A DNA stretch of 64,000 nucleotides from Streptomyces alboflavus (lineage in GTDB: Bacteria > Actinomycetota > Actinomycetes > Streptomycetales > Streptomycetaceae), in assembly GCF_000716675.1 (NCBI RefSeq), contig NZ_JNXT01000002.1:124001-188000 (forward strand), written 5' to 3'. Under the pieces are notes generated by a model. The model did no database searches. It was not told where the DNA came from and saw only the letters and a program-made list of their open reading frames with translations. Below, piece by piece: positions 43,183-52,502 of this stretch (position 1 is its first letter; the number at the start of each line of letters is the position of its first letter). The translations under genes and the position numbers were made by a program.

Positions 43183-43995
43183 GTGGGGCGCGTCGTACGT
43201 CATCTCTTCGTCACCGGCTGTGTGGTGCTGTGGCTGGTCCCGCTGTACCTGCTCGTCGTCAACGCGCTGACGCCCGCCGCCGAGTACGAGGGCAGGCCCG
43301 ACTGGACCTTCCAGGGCTTCGACTTCGTCGACAACGCCCGGACCGCCTGGACCGAGGCCGGCATCGGGGACAGCTTCCAGGCCTCGCTCCTGTACTCCGT
43401 GGTGTGCGGTCTTCTCGCCGTGCTCGTCGCCGCGATGGCGGCCTTCGCCGTCGTCGTCCTGCCCGTCCCCAGGCCCGCGTTCTGGTTCTGGCTGATCTAC
43501 TCCGGGACGCTGTTCCCGCTCCAGATCTTCCTCGCGCCGCTCTTCGGCCTGTACGCCGACGCCAACCTGTACGACACCAGGCTCGGCCTGATGCTCGTGT
43601 ACGTGGCCTGGGCGATCCCCTTCGCCTTCTTCCTGATTCGCAATCAGATGACCACGATGCCGCCGGAGTTGACGGAGGCCGCGCTGATCGACGGGGCGTC
43701 CTTCGGGCGGATCTTCTGGCAGATCCACGTGCCGCTGATGCGGGCGGGCCTCGGCGCCGCCTTCATCTTCCAGTTCACCGCCGTCTGGAACGATCTGCTG
43801 CTCGGCATCACCCTCAGCCGCAGCGCCGACGTCCAGCCCGTCATGGCCGCCCTCACCACCCTCAACAACGCCTACTCCTCCGCGGGCCCGCCCGTGATCC
43901 TCGCGGGCGCGCTGATCGTGTCCGCGCCCACCCTGCTGCTTTTCCTGGTGTTCCGCGGCCTGTTCCTGCGCGGCATCACCGCCTCCGCCCGCTGA
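43183..43995 (+). CDS. Sugar ABC transporter permease (MalG-like)
   Basis: 270 residues, six membrane helices, EAA loop EAALIDGASFGRIFWQIHVPLM. The GTG start has GAGGAGGGGGCGGCC upstream and lies 13 nt after the previous stop. Partner of the MalF-like permease. Confidence 0.92.
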   Translation: MGRVVRHLFVTGCVVLWLVPLYLLVVNALTPAAEYEGRPDWTFQGFDFVDNARTAWTEAGIGDSFQASLLYSVVCGLLAVLVAAMAAFAVVVLPVPRPAFWFWLIYSGTLFPLQIFLAPLFGLYADANLYDTRLGLMLVYVAWAIPFAFFLIRNQMTTMPPELTEAALIDGASFGRIFWQIHVPLMRAGLGAAFIFQFTAVWNDLLLGITLSRSADVQPVMAALTTLNNAYSSAGPPVILAGALIVSAPTLLLFLVFRGLFLRGITASAR

Positions 43996-44048
43996 TCCAC
44001 CGCTGTCCGACCCCGATTGCCCCGCCGACCGCCCCGGGAGAGATCCGT

Positions 44049-47000
44049 ATGACGACACGGGCCCTGGTCCGCACCACCGACTGGGACAACGACCGCATCC
44101 GCGCGAGCCTGCGCGCTTCCGTGGTCAGCGCCGAGGGAGAGCTGAACGGCCGCGTGCTGAGGCTCACCGAGGAGCCCCTGATGCGGCGCGCAGCCGACGG
44201 GACCCTGCTGCAGTCACTGCGCGTCGAACCCGTCAACGGGGCGTCCGTGCCAGGCGAGTTGGAGGTGCGCACGGAGTCGGGCACCGCGCTGCGCGCCGAG
44301 CGCGTCCCCGGGCCCGGCCACGCCGTGCGGCTGCTGCTGCCCGCCGTCACCGCGCCCACCCGCGTCACCGTCGCCCTGCCCGGCGGCGCCGAGGGCATCG
44401 GCGTACCCCTGACACCGCAGCGCCAGTGGACCATCCACCTGGTGCACCACTCCCACCTCGACATCGGGTACACCGACCCGCAGGGACTCGTCCTGAACGA
44501 GCACCTGTCGTTCCTCGACTCCTGCCTGGAGCTGACGCGGACCACCGACGACTGGCCCGCCGAGTCACGGTTCCGCTGGTGCGTCGAGTCGCTGTGGTCG
44601 TTCAAGCAGTGGGCGCGGTCCCGCCCCGCCGAGCAGGTCGACGAGCTGATACGCCGGGTGGGGGAGGGGCGCATCGAGCTGACGGCGCTGCCGTTCAACC
44701 TGCACACCGAGACCTGCTCCACGGACGAGCTGCACGAACTCCTGCGCCTGGCCCACGACATCCGCGACCGCTACGGCGTGCGCTTCACCTCCGCGATGCA
44801 GACCGACGTGCCCGGCGCGGTGGTGGGCCTCGTCGACGCGCTCGCCGGGGCGGGCGTCAGCTATCTGTCCGTCGCCCACAACTGGGCGGGCCGCTCGGTG
44901 CCGCACCTGGTCGGCGGCGAGAAGCTGCCCCGCCTCTTCCGCTGGCGTGCGCCCAGCGGCAACAGCGTCCTGGTGTGGATGACCGACACCCCGCACGGGC
45001 TCGCCTACATGGAAGGCCCGCTGCTCGGCTTCGACACCGCCTACGCGGACGTCGACGACCTGCTACCCGCCTACCTGACCTCCCTGGCGAGCCACCCCTA
45101 CCCCTACCGCGGCGGCATCTTCGGCTGGGCCATGGACCAGCAGGACATCAAGCGCGAGCCCTACCCCTGGGACGTCCTGCACCTGCGCGTCCAGGGCAAG
45201 TTCGGCGACAACGCGCCGCCGCGCCGCGTCATCGCCGACACGGTGAGGCGGTGGAACGAGACCTGGGCCCACCCGCGCCTGCGGCTCTCCCGCAACGAGG
45301 ACTTCTTCCTGGACGCCGAGGCCAGGCTCGGCGACGAGATCGCCACCTTCGAGGGCGACTGGACCGACTGGTGGGTCGACGGGGTGGGCGCGGGGGCACA
45401 GCCCCTGTCCCTGGCCCGCACCGCCCAGTCCGTGGTCGCCGACGCCCAGACCGTCGGCGCGTTCGCGTCCCTCCTCGACGCCACGGGGGCCGAGGACGAC
45501 ACGCGGGACGCCGCCGGGGTCTACGAAGCGGTGTCGCTCTTCGACGAGCACACCTGGGGCGCCGGCGACCCGTGGACCCACGGCGACGAGGGCGGCCACA
45601 GCGGCGAGCAGCAGTGGCACTGGAAGTACGGGCAGGCGCTGCGCGCCCACGACGACGGCACCTCGCTGCTGCACCGGGCGAGCGCCCGGCTCGGCCAGCG
45701 GCTCGCCGCCGCGCCGGGCGCCCTCGCCACGTACCACGTCGTCAACACCTGCTCCTGGCCGCGCACGGACGTCGTACGGATCTTCCTGCCGGAGAGCAGC
45801 GTGCCGCTGGCCCACGCTGTGGCCGTTCGGGACGGCCGCAGCGGCCGGCGGCTCGCGCACGAGGAGGAGGCGCAGACCAACGAGGACCACCGGGACGCCG
45901 GGCGGTTCCTCGTGGTGCGGATCGACGAGGTGCCGCCCGCCGGTTCCGTGCGCGTCGAGATCACCGCCGCCGACACCGACGCGCACGACGCCCCCGCGAA
46001 CGCCGCCGCCAAGGCGGCCACCGGCTGGAACCCCACGGGCGCCGCCGAACGCGAGAACCCCGCCGACACCGCGGCGCAGGCCCTCGCCCACCCCGACCCG
46101 ACGCTCCTGGAGAACGAACACCTCGCCGTCCGCGTCGACCTCGCGCACGCCTGCGTCGCCTCGGTCATCGACAAGTCGACCGGCCGCGAACTCGTCCGCA
46201 CCGACCCCGTCGTCGGCTTCAACGGCTACTTCCACGACAGCTACACCACCGCCGGGGGCTTCAACCACAACTCCAGCCGCACCACCGCGTCCGACCGCCT
46301 GGAACACCTCGGCACACGGGCCGTCGCCCCGCCCGCCGCGCTGATCGCCCGACGCTCCACGGTGACCGCCGAGACCCTCACGTACGAGACCCGCCCGGCG
46401 GGCGCCAACCGGCTGCGCACCACGCTGACCCTGCCGCGCGGCGTGCCGCGGCTCGACATCGAGAACCGCCTCGACAAGGACCACACCCTGGGCAAGGAGA
46501 GCGCCTACTTCGCGTTCCCCTTCGCCCTCGACGACCCGGTGGTCCGCATGGAGGCGTCCGGCGGCGTCACCGGCACCGGCCTTCCGGTGGTGCCGGGATC
46601 CGCGCGCCACATGCGGGCCGTGCGCCGCTGGGTGACCCTCGCCGACGACGGGTGCGCGGTCGCCTGGTCCTCGCAGGACGCGCCGCTCGTCCAGTTCGGC
46701 AACGTCGCGCTGCCGTACGCGCCGTTCCCGAGGACGATGGGCCACGACGAGCCCGCCACCGTCTTCTCCTGGATCCACAACAACCTGTGGGACACCAACT
46801 TCCCAAGCGGGCAGGGCTTCGAGTTCACCTTCCGCTACAGCCTCGCGTGCGCGCCCACCGCCGACGGGCTCGGGCCGCGCACCGCCGCGGCGTTCAGCCG
46901 CCCGCTGCGCGCGGTCCGGGCCCGGGGACGGGTCGCCTCCGGCGCGGCGACGCACGCCTTCGCCGAGGTGGACGACCCGCGGGTGCGTCTCGTGGGCATG

Positions 47001-47231
47001 ACGGTGCCGCGGCCCGGTGAGGTGCTGCTGCGCCTGCAGTCGTTCGCGAACGAGGCGGTGGACTGCCGTGTCCTGACCCGCTTCCCGGTGGCCGCCGCGT
47101 ACCGGGCGGACTACCTCGGCACGAAGGGCGCCGCACTCGGCGCCGTGGACCGTGCGGACGGCGCGGGCGCCGTGACGACGCTCGCCGTCCCGCCCCTCGC
47201 CACGGCTGCCCTGCTCCTCGTACGTCCCTGA
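44049..47231 (+). CDS. GH38 alpha-mannosidase
   Basis: 1060 residues. The GH38 catalytic domain begins after ~125 residues: HHSHLDIGYTD, with His 136 and Asp 138 as zinc ligands, and MQTDVPGA, with Asp 253 at the nucleophile position. The middle helical domain and the C-terminal beta domains (ENEHLAVRVDLAHACVASVIDKSTGREL) follow. No signal peptide is seen, so it should act inside the cell on imported mannosides. The start has GGGAGAG upstream. It lies 53 nt after the permease and upstream of the isomerase, which fits release of mannose from oligosaccharides. Confidence 0.88.
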   Translation: MTTRALVRTTDWDNDRIRASLRASVVSAEGELNGRVLRLTEEPLMRRAADGTLLQSLRVEPVNGASVPGELEVRTESGTALRAERVPGPGHAVRLLLPAVTAPTRVTVALPGGAEGIGVPLTPQRQWTIHLVHHSHLDIGYTDPQGLVLNEHLSFLDSCLELTRTTDDWPAESRFRWCVESLWSFKQWARSRPAEQVDELIRRVGEGRIELTALPFNLHTETCSTDELHELLRLAHDIRDRYGVRFTSAMQTDVPGAVVGLVDALAGAGVSYLSVAHNWAGRSVPHLVGGEKLPRLFRWRAPSGNSVLVWMTDTPHGLAYMEGPLLGFDTAYADVDDLLPAYLTSLASHPYPYRGGIFGWAMDQQDIKREPYPWDVLHLRVQGKFGDNAPPRRVIADTVRRWNETWAHPRLRLSRNEDFFLDAEARLGDEIATFEGDWTDWWVDGVGAGAQPLSLARTAQSVVADAQTVGAFASLLDATGAEDDTRDAAGVYEAVSLFDEHTWGAGDPWTHGDEGGHSGEQQWHWKYGQALRAHDDGTSLLHRASARLGQRLAAAPGALATYHVVNTCSWPRTDVVRIFLPESSVPLAHAVAVRDGRSGRRLAHEEEAQTNEDHRDAGRFLVVRIDEVPPAGSVRVEITAADTDAHDAPANAAAKAATGWNPTGAAERENPADTAAQALAHPDPTLLENEHLAVRVDLAHACVASVIDKSTGRELVRTDPVVGFNGYFHDSYTTAGGFNHNSSRTTASDRLEHLGTRAVAPPAALIARRSTVTAETLTYETRPAGANRLRTTLTLPRGVPRLDIENRLDKDHTLGKESAYFAFPFALDDPVVRMEASGGVTGTGLPVVPGSARHMRAVRRWVTLADDGCAVAWSSQDAPLVQFGNVALPYAPFPRTMGHDEPATVFSWIHNNLWDTNFPSGQGFEFTFRYSLACAPTADGLGPRTAAAFSRPLRAVRARGRVASGAATHAFAEVDDPRVRLVGMTVPRPGEVLLRLQSFANEAVDCRVLTRFPVAAAYRADYLGTKGAALGAVDRADGAGAVTTLAVPPLATAALLLVRP

Positions 47232-47305
47232 ACCCCGAAGTACCCCCCTGCTCCGCCGAACCTTCGCACGAAGCACCGCAGGAACGACCGCACGAAGGAG
47301 AACGC

Positions 47306-49048
47306 GTGTACCGGCTCGACCCGCGTTACGGCCCGGCGCCGGGGGCCGTGATGGCCGCCGGATGGCGTGCCGTGGCCGCACACCTGCCCGAGGGCCCGTC
47401 GACGGTCGCCGTCGACGGGCCGCCGTCCGTCGACTTCCCCCGGCTCGTCGCCCGCCTCACCGCCGAACTCGCCGCCACCGGCGTGCGCGTGGCCACCCTC
47501 GACGTGACCGCGCACCACGCCCCGCCCGACGAGGTGCGCCGCCGCACCGACGACGGCACCGGCGACCCTTACTACCGCGCCCTCGCCGACAACCCCCTGA
47601 CCGACCTCTTCGACGCCCTGCCCTGGCCGGATCCGCCCACCGACGGCCTGCTGCTCGTGCACGGGCCCGGCGCCGCCCTCGTCCCGCACGACCGGCTCTG
47701 GTACGCGGACGTGCCCAAGCGGCACGCGGAGGCCGCCGTCGCCGCGGGCCACGGCCACCACCTCGGGCTCCCCGGCGAACCTGGCGACCTCAGACGCCTC
47801 TTCTACATCGACTGGCCCATGCTCGACCGCCACCGCGACACCCTCGCCCCGCGCGTGGACGCCTGGCTCGACACGCAGGACCCGGAGCACCCCGTGTATC
47901 TCGACGGGCCCGGCCTGCGCGCGACGCTCCGTGCCCTGGCCCGGCGCCCCGTGCGCACCCGCCCGTACTTCAACTCGACGCCGTGGGGCGGACACTGGGC
48001 CCAGCGCGTCCTCGGCTTCGACCTCGGCGCCCGCAACACCGCCCTCGGCTACGAACTCATCGCGCCCGAGGCGGGCGTCGTCGTCGGCACCGGCCCCGCC
48101 CTCCAGGCCGAGATCCCCTTCCAGCTCCTGTGTGTCCTGCACCCCCACCAACTGCTCGGACCCGACGTGCACGCCCGCTTCGGCACGTCCTTCCCGATCC
48201 GCTTCGACTACCTGGACACCGTCGACGGCGGGAACCTGTCCGTGCACTGCCACCCCCGCGAGCGGTACATGCGTGAACGGTTCGGCTGGCCCTACACCCA
48301 GCACGAGACGTACTACGTGACCCATGGCGGCCCCGGCGGCCGTGTCTTCCTCGGGCTGCGCGAGGACGCCGACGTCGAGCTGTTCCGCAAGGAGATCGAG
48401 GAAGCCGCCCAGGACGGCGTGCCGATGAACCCCGAGGACCACATCCTGACCTTCCCCGCCGAACAGGGCCGCCTCTTCATGATCCCCGCGGGCACCCCGC
48501 ACGCCGGCGGCGCCGGGAACGTCGTCCTGGAGATCAGCGCCACCCCCTACCTCTACAGCCTGCGCTTCTACGACTGGCTGCGCCCCGATGCCGACGGCAA
48601 CCCCCGCCAACTCCCCTACGAGCACGGCCTCGCGAACCTCGACACCGACCGCCGCGGCGATTCCGTCGCCCGCGACCTCGTCCAGGAACCCCGCAGGCTG
48701 CGCTCCGGCGACGGCTGGCACGAGGACGTCATCGGCGCACTCCCGGAGATGTTCTACGAAGTACGGCGGTACGCCCTGGACGCGGGCGCCGTCGCCGACG
48801 ACGACACCGCGGGCCGCTTCCACGTCCTGAACGTCGTGGCGGGCGAGGGCGTGGAGATCCGGACGGCGGCGGGCGACCTGCACCCGCTCGCGTACGCGGA
48901 GACGCTCACCGTGCCCGCGGCCGTCGGCGCGTACCGGATCAAGGCGTGCGGCGGGGCGGCGCAGGTGGTGAAGGCGCTGGTGCGCCCCCTTGCGGCGGCG
49001 GGCCGTGCGGGCCGCCCGGGCCCGTCGGGCCGGGACGCGGGCCGCTGA
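47306..49048 (+). CDS. Class I mannose-6-phosphate isomerase with kinase-like N-terminal domain
   Basis: 580 residues. Residues ~220-580 are a type I phosphomannose isomerase: entry RPYFNSTPWGGHW, zinc ligands in SVHCHPRERY and QHETYYV, and the second cupin part MIPAGTPHAGGAGN. Residues ~1-200 resemble a uridine-kinase-like P-loop fold (STVAVDGPPSVDFPRLVARLTAEL), but the Walker A GK(S/T) is missing, so ATP binding there is doubtful. It should interconvert mannose-6-P and fructose-6-P, feeding glycolysis. GTG start after GAAGGAG. The stop overlaps the ROK gene (TGATG). Confidence 0.82.
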   Translation: MYRLDPRYGPAPGAVMAAGWRAVAAHLPEGPSTVAVDGPPSVDFPRLVARLTAELAATGVRVATLDVTAHHAPPDEVRRRTDDGTGDPYYRALADNPLTDLFDALPWPDPPTDGLLLVHGPGAALVPHDRLWYADVPKRHAEAAVAAGHGHHLGLPGEPGDLRRLFYIDWPMLDRHRDTLAPRVDAWLDTQDPEHPVYLDGPGLRATLRALARRPVRTRPYFNSTPWGGHWAQRVLGFDLGARNTALGYELIAPEAGVVVGTGPALQAEIPFQLLCVLHPHQLLGPDVHARFGTSFPIRFDYLDTVDGGNLSVHCHPRERYMRERFGWPYTQHETYYVTHGGPGGRVFLGLREDADVELFRKEIEEAAQDGVPMNPEDHILTFPAEQGRLFMIPAGTPHAGGAGNVVLEISATPYLYSLRFYDWLRPDADGNPRQLPYEHGLANLDTDRRGDSVARDLVQEPRRLRSGDGWHEDVIGALPEMFYEVRRYALDAGAVADDDTAGRFHVLNVVAGEGVEIRTAAGDLHPLAYAETLTVPAAVGAYRIKACGGAAQVVKALVRPLAAAGRAGRPGPSGRDAGR

Positions 49049-50076
49049 TGCGGGCCGTCCTGGAGATCGGCGGCAGCCATGTGACCGCCGCCCTCGTCGA
49101 CCCCGGGCGGGCCCGCGTGCTGCGCCGGGCGCACCGTGACCTCGACCCGTGCGGCACGGCCGAGCACGTCCTCGGCACGGTGGTGCGCTGCGCCACCCAG
49201 GTCGACGCGCCCGCCGCCGCGCTGTGGGGCGTCGCCGTGCCAGGGCCCTTCGACTACGACAAGGGCATCGCGCGCTTCGAGGGCGTGGGCAAGTTCGACG
49301 ACCTGTACGGCGTCGACGTGGGGTCGGTGCTGCTCGACGGCGTGTGGCCGCGCCCCCGCGGCGCCGTGTTCCTCAACGACGCCCACGCCTTCGCCCTCGG
49401 CGAGTGGTCGGCCGGGGCGGCGCGCGGGCACCGGCGCTGCGTGGGCGTCACCCTCGGCACGGGCGTGGGCTCGGCGTTCCTCGTGGACGGGCGGGTGGTC
49501 CACGAAGGGCCGGGGGTGCCGCCGCTCGGCCGCATCGACCTGGTGACCGCGCACGGGCGGCCCCTGGAGGAGTCGGTGTCGCGCCGGGCCCTCCTCGCCC
49601 GCTACGGCGACCGCCGCGCGGAGCCGCACGACATCGCCGCGCGGGCCCGCGCGGGCGAGGCGCGCGCGGGCCGCGTCCTGCACGAGGCGCTCACCACGCT
49701 CGGCACCGTACTCGCCCCGTACGTGAGGGACTTCGGGGCCACGGCACTCGTGGTGGGCGGGGGCCTCTCCCGGTCCTGGGACCTCGTCGGGCCCGCGCTG
49801 CGCGGCGCGTTGGGGGACACGCCGGTCACCGTCGGCGCGGGCGCGCTGGGTGCGGACGCGGGGCTCGTGGGGGCCGGGTGTACGCGGAGACGGGGTGAGG
49901 GCGAGGCGGCGGGGGTACGGAAGGACCGAGCCGTCGGGGCACGTGCGGAGCGCGCCGCCAAAGGCCCGGCAGGAACGAGAGGAACGCGTGCCCTATGCCC
50001 GCACCACGAGATTCCGGGGCCGGGCAGCCCCCCACTCTCCGCGACGTCGCCGAGCGCGCCGGGGTCAGCGCGATGA
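49048..50076 (+). CDS. ROK-family sugar kinase, 3' end probably frameshifted
   Basis: As read, 342 residues. EIGGSHVTAALVD (phosphate loop), FLNDAHAFALGEW (catalytic Asp) and VGVTLGTGVGSAFLVDG are ROK motifs; the usual Cys-rich zinc motif is absent. Mannose phosphorylation would complete the pathway. After GADAGLVGAG the protein becomes Arg/Ala-rich, unlike any ROK tail, and overlaps the LacI gene by 82 nt. The +2 frame offers VYAETG-stop (49878-49898), a normal ROK end, so a 1-nt deletion or sequencing error near 49876-49878 is likely and the real gene probably ends at 49898. Confidence 0.75.
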   Translation: MRAVLEIGGSHVTAALVDPGRARVLRRAHRDLDPCGTAEHVLGTVVRCATQVDAPAAALWGVAVPGPFDYDKGIARFEGVGKFDDLYGVDVGSVLLDGVWPRPRGAVFLNDAHAFALGEWSAGAARGHRRCVGVTLGTGVGSAFLVDGRVVHEGPGVPPLGRIDLVTAHGRPLEESVSRRALLARYGDRRAEPHDIAARARAGEARAGRVLHEALTTLGTVLAPYVRDFGATALVVGGGLSRSWDLVGPALRGALGDTPVTVGAGALGADAGLVGAGCTRRRGEGEAAGVRKDRAVGARAERAAKGPAGTRGTRALCPHHEIPGPGSPPLSATSPSAPGSAR

Positions 50077-51017
50077 CGGCCTCCCGGGTCCTGCGCGACG
50101 ACCCGCGCGTGCTGCCCGCGACCCGCGACCGCGTCCGCGCGGCGGCGGCCGCCCTCGGCTACCGGCCCAACGAGGTCGCCCGCAGCCTCCGCCTCGGCCG
50201 CGGCACGGGCCTGGTCGGCCTGGTCGTCACCAACCTCGCCAACCCCTTCTACTCGCGCCTCGCCCTCGGCGTCGACTCCGTCGTCGCGGCCGACGGCCTG
50301 AAGACGGTCATCGGCAACACAGGACAGGACCTGGACGGCGAACGGGACCTGGTGGCCGACCTGGTGGCCCGGCGCGTCGACGGCATCATCGCCGTGCCCG
50401 CGGGCTCCGAACAGGGCCACCTCGCCGCGGCGGCCGCCGAGGGCGTCCCCGTGGTCCTCGCCAGCCGCCCGCCCGAGGGCTTCGACGCCGACTGCGTCCT
50501 CGTCGACGACTTCGGCGGCGCCCGCGCGGCGACCGCCCGCCTGCTGGCCCGCGGCCACCGGCGCGTGGGCTTCCTCGGCTCACCGCCCGCCGTGTACACG
50601 GGCACCGAGCGGCTGCGCGGCTACCACGCCGCCCTCGCGGACGCCGGCCTGCCCACCCGCGCCGGCCTCGTCCGCCAGGGCCAGACCGAACCGGCCGAGG
50701 CGGAGCGCGCCGCCGCCGAACTCCTCGCCCTGCCCGAGCCGCCGACCGCGCTGTTCTGCTCCAACAACCGCAACACCATAGGGGCCTTCCGGGCCCTGCG
50801 GGCCACCGGCGCGGACACCGCCCTCGCGGGCTTCGACGACTTCGAACTCGCCGATGCGCTGGGTCTGCCGCTCACCCTCGTCACGTACGACAGCGACGAG
50901 CTGGGGTGCGCGGCGGGGCGCCTCCTCATGGAGCGGATACGGGAGCGCAAGGGCGGGGGAGCGGGCGCGTACCGGCGCCTGGTGCTGCCCACCGGCCTGG
51001 TCGAGTACGGGAGGTGA
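49995..51017 (+). CDS. LacI-family repressor
   Basis: 340 residues: HTH TLRDVAERAGVSAMTASRVLRDDPRVLPATRDRVRAAAAALGYRPNEVARSLRLGRG, then a periplasmic-binding-protein-like effector domain (VGLVVTNLANPFYSRL, DGIIAVPAG, ALFCSNNRNTIGAFRAL). It ends the mannoside locus and is the obvious candidate for the operator at 40783. The ATG at 49995 is the only reasonable start in frame. A normal ROK ending at 49898 would leave a 96-nt gap before it. Confidence 0.92.
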   Translation: MPAPRDSGAGQPPTLRDVAERAGVSAMTASRVLRDDPRVLPATRDRVRAAAAALGYRPNEVARSLRLGRGTGLVGLVVTNLANPFYSRLALGVDSVVAADGLKTVIGNTGQDLDGERDLVADLVARRVDGIIAVPAGSEQGHLAAAAAEGVPVVLASRPPEGFDADCVLVDDFGGARAATARLLARGHRRVGFLGSPPAVYTGTERLRGYHAALADAGLPTRAGLVRQGQTEPAEAERAAAELLALPEPPTALFCSNNRNTIGAFRALRATGADTALAGFDDFELADALGLPLTLVTYDSDELGCAAGRLLMERIRERKGGGAGAYRRLVLPTGLVEYGR

Positions 51018-51074
51018 GAGGGCGGTTACGGGGTCGGAGAGGGTGGTCGCGGGAGTCGGGAGGGCGGTCGGGCC

Positions 51075-51767
51075 TCAGCACGCGAAGCGCCGCGCCGACC
51101 GGGAAAGCACCGCCGACGTGGTCTCGACGCCCCAGACCGCGCGCAGCTCCGCCGTGAGGGCGTCCATCAGCTTCGCCACGTCCGCCGGGGCCGACTCGTG
51201 CAGCGCCTCCACGATGATCAGGACGTCCGACGTGGTGTCACGGACCGCCGAGTAGCCGCTCTGCCGGTTGGTCCAGCGCCTGGCGTGGGCCCGCCGGGCG
51301 TCGTCGGCGAAGATCACCTCGCGGGGGTCGGGGTGCTCCTCGGCACCGCCGAACGTCTCGTAGACCTCGTCGCCGTCGGCGTACCGGACTTCGAGGTCAC
51401 CGCAGATGAGGGGCAGGTCGAAGACGCCGACCGGGATGCCGTACGCGATGGACGCGGCGTTGCACAGGTCGATCAGGGGGTGGATGCGGGGCAGGGAGCC
51501 CTCCTTGCGGAAGCGACGCAGGAGGGATTCGGACGCGCAGCGGTACTGCGTCGGCTTGAGGCCCATCGCGGCGAAGGCGCGCCGCCAGGCCTGCACCTCG
51601 GGCAGACCGCTCTCCTGGGTACCGGTGAGCCGCTCGGCCGCCGCCGCGCCGAACGCGGCGACGGGCCGGTCGACCGACACGTCGGCGGTGATGCCCCGAG
51701 CGAGGATCACCCCGGGGACCAGCTGGGGGAAGTCCTGCCAGAGGTCGCTCGCATGCTGGAAGTGCAC
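51075..51767 (-). CDS. B3/4 (PheT-like) domain protein
   Basis: 230 residues resembling the free-standing B3/4 domain of phenylalanyl-tRNA synthetase beta subunits: ESGLPEVQAWRRAFAAMGLKPTQYRCASESLLRRFRKEGSLPRIHPLIDLCNAASIAYGIPVGVFDLPLI and later LEVRYADGDEVYETFGGAEEHPDPREVIFADDARRAHARRW. Such proteins may edit or sense amino acids. GTG start at 51767. Its neighbours are an amino-acid exporter and a MocR regulator, which fits amino-acid metabolism. Confidence 0.85.
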   Translation of the reverse strand: MHFQHASDLWQDFPQLVPGVILARGITADVSVDRPVAAFGAAAAERLTGTQESGLPEVQAWRRAFAAMGLKPTQYRCASESLLRRFRKEGSLPRIHPLIDLCNAASIAYGIPVGVFDLPLICGDLEVRYADGDEVYETFGGAEEHPDPREVIFADDARRAHARRWTNRQSGYSAVRDTTSDVLIIVEALHESAPADVAKLMDALTAELRAVWGVETTSAVLSRSARRFAC

Positions 51768-51854
51768 GGTGTTTCCGTTCGGGAAGGAGGCGGGAGGGGC
51801 GAGAGGAGGCGGGAGGGGCGAGAGGGGGCGAGAGGGGGGCGAGTCGGGGGCGTG

Positions 51855-52454
51855 TCAGAGGAAGGCGAGCTTGAGGCCGAGCGCAGCGAACGCGGTCGCG
51901 AAGACGCGCCGCACCCACGCCATGACCCGGGGCCGCCCGATCACGTGGTCGCGCACCGCAGCGGCGAACACCCCGTACAGAGCGAACACCACGAGCGTCA
52001 CCAGCATGAAGACGGCGCTGAGTTCGGCCATGCGCAGGAACGTGTGGGGCTCGTTCTCGTCGACGAACTGCGGCAGGAAGGCGAAGAAGAACACGGTGAG
52101 CTTCGGGTTGAGGAGGTTGAGCAGCACGGCCGACGTGATGACGTCGGAGACGGAGTGCGGCGCCCCGTCCCGCTCGGCCGCGAGGTCGCTCCTGTCGCGC
52201 AGCGTCCGCCACGCCATGAAGAGCAGATACGCCACACCCAGGTACTTGAGCGTCTGGAACGCCAGGGCGCTGGTGTGCAGCACCGCGGCGACACCCGTGA
52301 GCGCGGCCAGCATGTGCGGCACGATCCCGACGGTGCACGCCACGGCCGCGACGAGACCGGCCCGGGTGCCCCGGGAGAGACCGGCCGCGACGGTGAACAG
52401 CACGCCGGTGCCGGGCGTCACGGTCAGGACGAACGTGGTGAGCAGGAACTCCAT
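51855..52454 (-). CDS. LysE-family exporter
   Basis: 199 residues, six membrane helices: LLTTFVLTVTPGTGVLFTVAAGLSRGTRAGLVAAVACTVGI, AYLLFMAWRTLR, and LLNPKLTVFFFAFLPQFV. An amino-acid exporter of the RhtB/LysE family, substrate unknown. The start at 52454 was chosen where the first helix begins. It is divergent from a MocR-type regulator with only 28 nt between the starts, so it is probably regulated by it. Confidence 0.88.
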   Translation of the reverse strand: MEFLLTTFVLTVTPGTGVLFTVAAGLSRGTRAGLVAAVACTVGIVPHMLAALTGVAAVLHTSALAFQTLKYLGVAYLLFMAWRTLRDRSDLAAERDGAPHSVSDVITSAVLLNLLNPKLTVFFFAFLPQFVDENEPHTFLRMAELSAVFMLVTLVVFALYGVFAAAVRDHVIGRPRVMAWVRRVFATAFAALGLKLAFL

Positions 52455-52472
52455 GGCTTGACTCTGCCGCCA

Positions 52473-52502
52473 CAATGGATCCATGAACAGGTCCAATGGA
52501 TC
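52473..52502. promoter_or_regulatory. Direct repeats spanning the MocR start codon
   Basis: CAATGGATC occurs at 52473-52481 and 52494-52502, 21 bp apart. The first is part of the palindrome ATGGATCCAT (52475-52484). MocR/PdxR regulators commonly bind direct repeats. Confidence 0.45.
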
